DNA from: Phoenix dactylifera
Lineage: Eukaryota > Streptophyta > Magnoliopsida > Arecales > Arecaceae
Assembly (NCBI RefSeq): GCF_009389715.1
Contig: NW_024067889.1
Span: 310,001 to 374,000, forward strand
DNA: 64,000 nt
Direction: 5' to 3'
Every line of letters starts with the position of its first letter. Within the stretch, counting starts at the first letter, position 1. The notes below the pieces were generated by a model. That model saw only the letters and a program-made list of their open reading frames with translations. It had not been told where the DNA came from and did no database searches. The position numbers and the translations under genes were made by a program. This document shows positions 9,253 through 19,700 of the stretch, piece after piece.

Positions 9253-11356
9253 CTAAGAGGCGGCAGCAGCGTCGGCGTCGCCCTCGGGGTCATCTATGGC
9301 GATGACCTGGGGGCCTTCGGCGGACACGGGCTCGGGGTCTGCGGCGGGGACCTCGGTGGGCACCTTAGGAGCGTCCTCGGTAATTTTGCGAGGGGGAGCC
9401 TCCGTCACCGCCAATGCGTCTGTGTCCGCCTCAGCCTCAGTAGACTCCTCCTCGGGCGCGAGGGCATCAGGGACGTCGTCGTCGGAGTCGCAGCCCAACC
9501 TCATCCTCGGACGAATCGTGGAGAGATCGAGCTGGGGGCAGAACCGAGCCATCTGCCTCCGGAAGTTCTCGAAGCCGCGGAGGAACCCATCCACGGTTTC
9601 CTCCTCTAGCATGTCGCAGAATTCGTCCGAGTCCTTGAAGAAGTCCACGGCATGCTCGGCTCGCTCGAGCGCCCTCCTCTCCCGGGCCTCAAGCTGCTCG
9701 ACCTTCAGGCGCAAGACCCCGCCCTCGTATTTGAGGCCTGCAACCTCGGACTGAGCCTCCGCCAGACGCGCCTCTAAAGCGCGCAGGGCCGACTTGGCGA
9801 GAGAATGAGCGGCCCTTTCCTCCTCGAGCTCTTCGACGACGGCCAGCCGCCCAGCCTCCGTCGCTTCCCTCCGCGCTTCGGCCTCGGCCAGCACGGCCTC
9901 TAGCTCGGCGACCCTCTTCTTGGCCGGCTCCAACTGCCGGCTGAGTCGCCGAGTCTCCTCCTGACACCCTTGGGCAATAAACACCAAGGCGTCGACTTCA
10001 TGAATATGCTGCAAGAGGAAAAAGAGAAAGCGATTATAAGTAAAAAACAGGCAATATGTATATACGCTAGTAGCCAAAGGAAAATTGAGATAATGGCTCA
10101 CCCGGACAGTATTGCGGTAAGTACTGTCGACGATCTCTTCCAGCGACGAGCTTTGGAACTCGGCTCGGTCCGCTGGAAGCATGGCATGCCGAAACACCGC
10201 GCGCGCGACGTCGGCATCGTGGAAGGCCGAGCTCCCCTCGAGAAGCGGGGACCCTGGCTCGGCTGTTTCCACCCTTTGGCCCCTTGAGGTGCTCGGCTCA
10301 TCCGAGCTGGGGACCTCGGGGCCCCTGCTCGGCTCGGGCCCCGAACGCTGCAGCCGGATCACTGTCGGCCCTCCCCGTTGGGCAACGGGAGCCGGACAAG
10401 ATGGGGCCACCGAGCCGCATCGCCGGCAGCTGATGCTCGCCCTCGAACGGTCCCAGAGACCCCCGCCTCTGGGCCTCCCGTCGCGGCTGAGGTAGAAGTG
10501 GCGGCCGACCTGGACTTCTTCCGAGGCTGGGGAATAGCCCCCCCGGCCTCGGCCTCCCACCTCTTCAGTCGAGAGAAGAGGGACGTGCTGCTGGTCGGCA
10601 TATGGGGGATGTCTGAAACCAAAAATTTTCTTAAGTGTCAGACCAATGTTAGTAAAAAGAGAAAACAGATAAAAACAAAGCGATGCGACTACTCTTACCC
10701 TCGGGGTGCGCCGAACTCAAGCCCACGCTCGCCAAGGCCTCCTTCCGTAGGAGCTCGGTTAGGTTGAACCCCTTTCCGAGGGCCCGTAGGGAGTCTAAGA
10801 CCCTCAGCTCCCTCCCCGAGGGCTCGGAGAGCCTGTTGAGGGCCTTCAACCGAGGGTGCCCCCACCTCGGGTTGAACCCCCACGGCGCCTCGGACGCAAG
10901 AAAGAAAAATTTTATCTTCCAATCATGAATAGAGGAAGGGGCACCCTGAAAGAGTGGCATACCGCCCCGAAAGGCGAAGTATAGCCACCCCGCATCCGCC
11001 GGATTTTTCTTTAATAAAAAACAACGGCGGAAAATACTCACCGAGATCGGGATCCCGTGCGCAAGACACAAGGACAAGAACCCGATTATAGTCCTCCACG
11101 AGTTCGGAGCAAGCTGTGCTGGAACGAGTTGATACTCTACCAGCAAGTTGTTCACGAACTCGTGAACAGGGAACCGCAGACCGGCCCAGAGCGTCTCGCG
11201 ATGGATCGCGATCCGACCTGAGGGCGGCCGGGTCACCCTATCCTCCGGCCCTGCGGTTTCGAGACGAAACCCGGGCTGGAAGAAGAACCGGGAGCGGATT
11301 AATTCCAACTCCTCCCCCGACAAACTCGACCCTACTTCCTCTGGACCGAGACCCAT
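9253..11356 (-). CDS. Spliced antisense ORF of the Tat element (Transposase_28-like, coiled coil)
   Basis: A gene on the strand opposite to pol. Exon 1 (11356-10699) starts MGLGPEEVGSSLSGEEL and carries the plant 'putative gypsy-type transposon' (Transposase_28) pattern, with VHEFVNNLLVEYQLVPAQL and LAHGIPISVSIFRRCFLL. Introns 10698-10613 (86 bp) and 10101-10009 (93 bp) are AT-rich islands in GC-rich DNA with good GT and AG ends. Exon 3 (10008-9253, stop TAG) encodes a long Ala/Glu/Arg coiled coil, then an acidic tail. The exons sum to 1925 nt, one short of a whole number of codons, so exon 2 (10612-10102) has a frameshift, probably between 10350 and 10500, or a splice site I misplaced. Antisense ORFs between integrase and 3' LTR are known in Tat elements. 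Their function is unknown, and I infer none. Confidence 0.72.
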
Positions 11357-11565
11357 TTTTACAGAGAAATGAAATAAACTAAAGGTAAAGGGAGTAAAGA
11401 GGAGGAAGAAGGGGAACCCTAGCTAATACAGGGTGGAAACCTACGGGAAAGTCGCCGGAAATTGCTCCGGGCACCGCCGGCAGGATTTGGTCGAAAGGTA
11501 GGATGAAGGAGGAAACGGCAAAATGAAAGGCAACCAAGTGGAACCCTTAGGGCAGATTTATGGGG

Positions 11566-11573
11566 TTTATATA
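11566..11573 (-). promoter_or_regulatory. TATA box candidate for the antisense ORF
   Basis: On the minus strand the sequence reads CTATATAAACCC. It lies about 210 bp before the ATG at 11356, in otherwise GC-rich DNA, giving a plausible start near 11535 and a leader of about 180 nt. It suggests the antisense gene has its own promoter and does not depend on the LTR. Confidence 0.55.
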
Positions 11574-12033
11574 GACCCCCCTGATGGCCCAGATCGGCGG
11601 GTTCGGTTCCCACCCCCCGTCTGGATTGCACCACGCGTCGGCCTCGGAAGCCGAAGCACCACATTCACTCCAGATCAATAAGTCGGGTACAAAATCGAAG
11701 CGCCGTCCCATCGGATCTCACGGCCTCATCATGGGTCCGCAAAACCAGACCACCTTGAAAGACGAGCGGACGTCACCCCCGCTCCCTCCATTTAATAAGC
11801 CTCAGGGACACGTGGAGCGCCGATGTAGCCTCAGCCTCCCCAGATCACTATCCTGCCAATACGAGATCAGAAACATCCGACCTCGGATCATGCCGCGTGT
11901 CCGTTTTAAGGCGCGAAGCGGCGTACCTATTCAAAAGGGAGGCCTCGACCACGGGATCGAGGCGTCGCCCCATTGGGCCCAAGGACCCTCATCATGAGTT
12001 CGCCGCACAAAGCGATCTCGGAGATCCAAAGGG

Positions 12034-12893
12034 TGCTGTCCCCGTTGTAGCTGCTTCGGGATGTGTAAGGACGCAGACCCCGATATAAGTTCGCCATGTG
12101 CCCAGCAATATAGTAACCCCACCTCCAAAAGGCCGCATAGCCACCGAGCTTGGACGACTGAGGTCGGCGTCCGACCTCTGAACGTCCGACCTCAGAACGT
12201 CCGACCTTGAAACGTCCGACCTAGAGAATTTCCGACCCCAAAGGTCTGTCCTTGTCGACCACCTACTACGGCCGAACCCCTCCAAAGTCCGGCCGAGGGC
12301 CATATCCTGCCACTGCCCCAGCATTTATTGCGCATGACCTCTGCAAACCCCCAGTTTACTCAACAATTAATGCGACTCTCCGGCCTACTCAACTATTAAT
12401 GCGCATCTCCGGCTTACTCAACAATTAATACGCATGGCTCCTATTATCTACGGACCTACGACTCTCCATAGCAAATCAGCTCAGCGGAGTCCAATTAACT
12501 GTGATAAGTCTCTGATCTCGGCCTCACCTCCGACACCAATGCAATGATTCACCCGATCGTTTGTCAGTCCAAGCAACATGCCAAGCCGTACGACGGCCTC
12601 GCCCCGTCACATCACAGGTAAACCGACCCCTCTGTAAAAGAGAACCCTTGCTTCTCAAAAGGGGGGGGAGCAAAAAACTCAAAAAATACCGTTCTCCTCT
12701 TTCTCCTTTGAATACAGATAGCCCCCTTCTGACTTAAGCATCGAAGGGCCGGCGCCGAAAAACCCGGCCACCGACTTTTCTGCAGGCACCCCGACGGAGG
12801 ACGCCGCCCGCTGACGGACCTCCACTCTCCTGTGTCCACCACCGCTCCCCCTCCTCGACCGACGATCGCCCCCGGGTCTAATTTCTAGCAACA
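12034..12893 (+). mobile_element. 3' LTR of the Tat gypsy element (left edge uncertain)
   Basis: The right end is ...TCTAGCAACA at 12893, after which the DNA becomes ordinary AT-richer flank leading to the PYD1 promoter. The string CTGACTTAAGCATCGAAGGG at 12730-12749 is typical of the R/U5 region of plant Tat LTRs. The left edge is a guess: a purine run AAAGGG followed by TG at 12034. Inside are short repeats: about four copies of AACGTCCGACCT at 12175-12230 and three copies of a ~31-bp unit CTCAACAATTAATGCG at 12357-12435. Confidence 0.6.
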
Positions 12894-13576
12894 AAACCCA
12901 ACCCAAACTTTCTCTAGGAGGAAAAAACCAATCCAACACACCAATTACCATATCTTCATCCTCCTTCTCAATGTAGCGCTATCTCCTATTATCACAAGAT
13001 TGTGCAACTTTTTCAAATAATCCAGCTACCCAAAAAGCAAAAGCAATCCTCCTCCTCTTCATCCCTTCTCAATCTACCTTAGAAGTTTAAACCAACTAGA
13101 AAAGAGGAGCAAATCTGAATGCCATTGTAGGTCTACCAAATTTACTAGATACGAATCCTCAGTGGTACATCTTTTAACAGCATAGCCTATCTCAAGATAC
13201 TATAATATCCTACACCAGATTCACCACATCAGCGGTGCACTATAGAAACAATTCGAGATGATGGTGATAGTTCCACACGATCTTCACAATGAATAGTATC
13301 TATAGAAATAAAAAATCTAATTAGCATGGTGCACTCTTCATGCATCTGGGTATATATATATATATATATATTCAAAAGGAGGACATGATATTAGGATGCT
13401 ACATACGTTGGTAATTGCCAAACATGCAAGATGAAGAGAACTTACAAGAGCATTTGTTTGAGAGGATCTGAGGTCGAATTTAGCCAACATTAAGGAATGT
13501 AATATAAATATTTTAATGAAAAGGATGGCTAAAAAGAGCCCCCGGCTTCTATTAAATAAGATAAAATAGGAAATAA
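12894..13576. other. Intergenic flank between gypsy element and PYD1
   Basis: Single-copy-looking DNA without a supported gene. It contains a short (AT)n run at 13351-13371. Confidence 0.5.
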
Positions 13577-13601
13577 TATAAAATAAGATTCTTCCCACGT
13601 G
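13577..13601 (+). promoter_or_regulatory. PYD1 core promoter: TATA box and G-box
   Basis: TATAAAATA lies at 13577-13585 and a G-box, CACGTG, at 13596-13601. With a start near 13610 the leader would be about 135 nt to the ATG at 13743. A G-box this close to the start is unusual but compatible with light, ABA or bZIP/bHLH control. Sequence-based inference only. Confidence 0.5.
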
Positions 13602-13742
13602 CAGTATTCTCTGCCAACTCATCGCGATACGAAGCCCATCCATCTCTCCCCTTTGCCCCAAGCCTTCTATCAGCTAAATAATGCTCCATTCGCTAGTTTT
13701 CCAGAAGAGCAGAGAAACAGAGTGAGAGGGAAGGCCGTAACT

Positions 13743-16700
13743 ATGGAATCGTTGGCTCTGAGGAGTTCGGTCGCGAGGAGCCCGCTTTTGGAGTTGAGGA
13801 GGCCCGTGCGGGCGGATCTCCGGCTGCGGAGGGTGGGGCTGAGGGTGGCGGCGTCGACGGCTGCCGGAGAGGAGGGGGCTCCGGAGCCGGACCTCAGTGT
13901 CCGGGTGAACGGGCTGGAGATGCCCAACCCCTTCGTGATCGCGTCGGGGCCGCCGGGGACCAACTACACCGTTATGAAGCGGGCTTTCGATGAGGGATGG
14001 GGTGCCGTCATCTCCAAAACCGTATGGATAGAATCCACGACTCTGCCATGATCTAGTTCTTGGCTGGCCTTTTCTGTTGGAGAAAAAATGCTTTTTTTGA
14101 ACCAAAAAAATAGTGATATGGTTTGACTCTTGGTGTTGGATTGTAGGGAAGCTCTGTCTTTTTTATTTTCTTAGATCCGTTTGGGATACTGTCTGAAGAT
14201 CTGCTTCTTGTTCCTCTGTTTTCTCTTTTTTTCTTCACATGGACTTGTAAAAGTCTTTTTGTTCGCTTAAGAAAACCGTATATTGACTTTATTCTTGCTT
14301 TCAATTCTTTTTATTTTGTTTCCTCTAATGATTTTGTTTTTGGATTAAACAAGTCCAAAGGGCATTCCTTTCTCCGATTTATGGTCTGAAGGAACCTTTT
14401 CGGCTTAAAGTTGATTTATCTTAGCTTTTTCTTTTTGGATTCTGTATCAAATTCCAACTTTTTTTTATAATAGTCTGCTTTCCATAATTTTCTTTAATTT
14501 CTATCAAAGAATAAAGAGTTACCTTTCTTGAATCTGCGGTAATATATGACAGACAGTTAGCTTCATCTTCGTGGATTCTATCTGAAAATTTGATTAGATA
14601 TTATGATTCAAGGATATAAGCGTCTGTAACCTTTTCGAAAGAGTAGACTTTGAAATGTTGAAGAGTGAAAAAAATATATTCAAATTTTGATGTTATAGAT
14701 ACTAAAATGTGAAAGGAAACCGAATGGACTTGTATGTAGGATGTAATGGATTCTTTGTGATGCTAGGCAAATACATAATTATTTATTTGGTACATCTTGT
14801 TCTTGCTAATATTACTATCAACCTAGTTCGAAAGCCCTTAATTCTAGCAACTTTATGCCATACTTGATGATATCCTTTTCATGAAATCCTATATTTATCT
14901 AAAATATATTTCACTTTACTATGATGTACATTCATGTTTTGTAGATTTTTCCTAACTTATGATATTTATTGCAGTTTGTCAACGTATAAGTTCAAGATAT
15001 TGGTTAGATGTCGAATGGTTTACATCAAAGTCTTGGTTGTTCATATTGTAAGTGTGTCAATTAGTGTCAACAGAGGATGCTAGTACCAGCTGTTAGGTTT
15101 TGGAAATTATCCCTTGCTGTTGTATTGATGATACATTAGTATGTCAACATCAAATTTATGTAAAAATTTCCTTTTTTTTTTTACTTTTTTAACTATTTAG
15201 TTTTGTTATATAATAATGATAATGTAATCTTCGGCTTTTAAAAATATACTCTAATGTTGGGAAAACACTGAAATTACAGATGCACTCATAGGCTGCTCTA
15301 AACCACATGCTGACTTACCAATTTACATTAGGAAAGACAACTCTGACAAAATATACATTTTAAAAATGCAATAACTAGAATCAAACGGACAAACTAAATT
15401 TGATATGTATGTTGGTGCAGCACTCCTGTATTACTTAGCAAGTCTAAAGACCACTTGCTAGATACAGGTCAATGCATGACCTGATAGAATATGTAAGTTT
15501 CAGTCATGCGAGTAAGGTGACAATATGATTCATATCAGGCGAAAAGGTGTAAAATGCAACATTTGTTTTGGATACAATTGATATCTTGAAATCTTGCTTC
15601 TGTTTAATCAAAATAACTGATCTTATTCACAATTCATTATAAATTATCTATGATCAAATGGATGGATGGTTTACAATCATGTGATGTTTGTGGTCTTTCA
15701 CTCTTTTGGATGTTAATAAGCAAACTTTAACTGAAGTTTGGTTGTAACATTGACTCAGTGTGCTATTGTTCATAACTTAGTTAAATTTTCATTCATTTTT
15801 AGGTGATTATTTCATTTCTCTCTATGTTCTTCCTTCATTCATAAAGCAACAAAATATCCCATTTGGTAGACTACTTTCACATAAACCATATTAGTTGCCG
15901 AACTTCTTCCATCTACATATTCTGAACGTTAGTTGTAGTTTTTACTTGACTGATACTTGCTGCAAATCTTTGGTCCCATTTTGTAATGTTGCTGACATAC
16001 TACAATATATATTAATACTAATAGTTCTATTTTTATAAAATGAAATGAATCTGTATTTCTCAGTTGTTTTATTTAAAGTTTTAAGTCTGGATCTATGCAT
16101 GCTAGGTGTCTCTGGATGCTGCTAAAGTTGTGAATGTGACTCCTCGTTATGCTCGGCTTCGAGCAGGATCAAATGGTTCAGTCAAGGGGCCAATTATTGG
16201 GTGGGAGAATATTGAACTTATCAGTGACCGGCCACTTGAAACTATGTTAAATGAGTTTAAGCAACTTAAAGAAGAGTATCCAGACAGAATACTCATTGCT
16301 TCAATTATGGAGGAATACAACAAAGCTGCTTGGCAAGAACTTATTGAGCAAGTTGAGGCAACTGGAGTGGTATTTTCTGTTTCATTTTCTCTTTTCTAAC
16401 CAGTTGTCAAGATCCATTTTTTTTAAATTTCAGTCAAGAGCTAACATAAGTGTATAATGAATTTAAATATTAGGATGCCCTCGAGATCAACTTCTCATGT
16501 CCTCATGGCATGCCAGAGCGAAAGATGGGTGCTGCAGTGGGGCAAGATTGTGCACTTTTGGAAGAGGTATGTGGATGGATAAATGAGAAAGCCACTGTAC
16601 CTGTTTGGGCAAAGATGACTCCTAACATAACAGATATTGCTCAGGTCAGTAATGTCACTTATATCAATAACCATGGTGCTTTGGTCTTGTATTAATATGT

Positions 16701-19700
16701 CCATGCACAGTTTATTTTTGGCAGTAAATAAGGGAAAGTCTACAGGGTGTATTTACTGTGCTATGTTCCTTCATGATCGATAACTTTATATTTATGCTAT
16801 GCAAGAAACAATATCTTGATGTAATACTCCAAAAAAATAGCAGCTTTTAGTTCCTGTATTAAATTGTTTATCTCTGTGGCATGATCTAGAATTTTTTTAA
16901 AACACATACATACATTACACAAACATACATTCATGCATGTCTCTGTGCATTTATAGTATTGAACAGAGTTAGCTTCTTTTTCTGAAGTATGATTATATAT
17001 CATTGTGTCTATATTTATAGTATTGAGAAAAGGAGTTATAAAGCTTCTCATACATACATAAGTACATGCATACATACATTGATATATTGTATATATGTAT
17101 ATCTATATCTATGTACTTTATAATTTAAAAAAAGGAGTTATAAAGCTTTTTCTTGTGAAGGATGGTTTAGTGAGCCAAGAGTGATGCATTTTGGCTATTT
17201 TCAGATTATTTCAGTACAAACCATTTTAATTGTTATGTGCATATCTTGACTTAGCATGGCCTACATCTGTATGTTCATGGTAATAATATAGTTTTGATTC
17301 ATTGTGAAAAATACACCAGTGAGGAGCATGGAAGGCAATATCGTCTCGAACTGTCTAGTTCGGGGCGTATCAAGCCATACCGAGGGTAGACTGACATGGT
17401 TCCACCCCTCGATTCGAGAAATTGGTAAAAGAGGAGCAGAGGGAGAAGAGAAGAGAGGAAGAGATTGAGAGAGAAGCAGGGGGGAGAGGGAGGAAGGGAG
17501 GGGGAGAGAGAGAGGGCTTTCGAGCCCCCTCTCCTCTGGTCTCGTAACAGTGGTTTTTTTGGCTGACCCTGGTGAGGAGTACAATGACTTGAAGAAGCCA
17601 AGTTGTAAGAATATGTAAATATGAAAAGTTACTTTAAAATTGTCCAATAATTCGACACAAAATACGCCGTCTTGGTACTAAGCCCCATACCGTGCCACCA
17701 TGTTACTGTGTTGGTGCATTCAGTATGAGGCCGGTTCGGCATACCAAGTATCAGTATGTTCTCCAGACCGCATACCAGTACTGAACCGATACCGTACAAT
17801 GCGTCCCGTACTATCTAATTCGGTATGGTATAACATACCTCGATTCAATAGATACCATAGTAATAACATATTTACGGATTCAACAGGAAAAAATTTGAAC
17901 AAAACTCGATTGGATATGCTGGAAACCTGTGTTTTGATTTAGAGAATGCTGACAATGTGACCTGAGTTTCAGTCTTCATCCAAAAAAAAACACAAAAGAA
18001 TATGAGAAACCATTAAAATCTAATAAGAATTAAAACAAGGTAAAAAATGATATTTTAACTACACATGCACTGTTTTGACCAACTTTTACATACAATTATG
18101 GCTAGTTTTAGGTTGAAACTAGAAGCACCTTCAAGAAAAACAAAAAAGATCCTACAGGATAGCTTAATATCCCTTATAATTAATGATATCCTGATAGTAG
18201 TATTAATAATAATAAAAATCTAATTATTTTTTGGCTATAATTGTTGCATAATATTGTTCATAAATAAATTAAGAGAGTTGGTACAAAAGTGTGGTAACAT
18301 CCTTATGATATGCAATGAACAATAGTGTATTAAATATTTTAATAAAAATGCCTTTATTTAGTTTATTTTTTTTTATCTTTTCACTATCTTAAATGTTAAG
18401 TAAATGAACAAAAAACAATAAAAAATCAATGTCTACTTTCGCAATGTGCCATACATAAGCATGTCTAATGTTCTATTAAAAATGTAATAATTGATCAATA
18501 TCAGCTTTTTTATATTCTTTTTACTTTGTTATATCTAAAAGTACTATAAAATTATACAAAAACTATTTCAATGAATAAAATAAGAAATTGTAGTTCTTAT
18601 TTGTTTTTATTCAAAATTTTAAATTACATAAAAGATCAATTTGATCAAATAACCTGTAGGAAGATACTTGTTTTGTCTTGTATATACTTTAGTTTAGTTT
18701 TCTTCATGCTCATGCATGATTATGACAATAGCTACATTCTTATGATGCATTGCTTCAAATAAAATTTAGGAAGTAAATAAACTGATAAAAAGGGCATATC
18801 TTTCATATTCAACTCAAAAGACCTACTAAAATATCCGAAATTTTCATGTATGATTTACAATGGATGCACAATAAGCTTGTAGATCTAACACATGAATTAC
18901 CTTAATATCATCATTTTTGGGAATCGAACACTGAATGCAACAGTTTCAAGCTTGAATCTTGGTTTTTGAAACTTAAATGGCATTGATCTGAGCTCGAGGA
19001 GCTAAAAACACAAAAAATGAAAATCAACCATATCAGCCCATCATTTAGCCTGCCAAGTTTTCTTCAGACAAGCTATCTCCATACTTAATAGGTGATAATT
19101 ATTATGCAAATAATTAAGAAACTGTTTTACAATTTTTTAGTCCACTGAGCAACAACATGTGCCAGAAAAGGATGAGTTACTCATGGAGACATCTAGCACC
19201 AACTGATCTACATTCAAATATGCCTTTCGACTTCTTGGCAACATGCTCCATTATATTCCATGGGCTTCGTATGTTCACCTTATTGCCTTTCACTTAGTAC
19301 ACATGGAGACAGATTAGATGATGGCACTTCATGATAGTAAGATCTGTTGCCTATATGGTTGCCTAATTGCAAATTATGCTATTGCTTCCAAGGACATAAT
19401 TAAGGTGAAAATATGCTTTATTTATTCAATTAGAGTTTGAAAATATGCACCCTAACTCACAAATGTTTTTTGTTCAAATCCAAGGTAATACCCCCCTGAT
19501 CAATAGTGAAGGTGTCTGTTCAGTTTCAAATGGTTCAATCTTCTTTTTCTTTCTCTTTTACTGGACTACCAACCTTTTTCAAACTACTTACTTCAAACTT
19601 TACATTTCCCGAGTCAGTGTGAGATCTATCTCAAACTTCAGATTTTCTCATCTTATGCTCAAGGGCCCTCCTCACTGCTCAATATTTTGTTTTATATACT

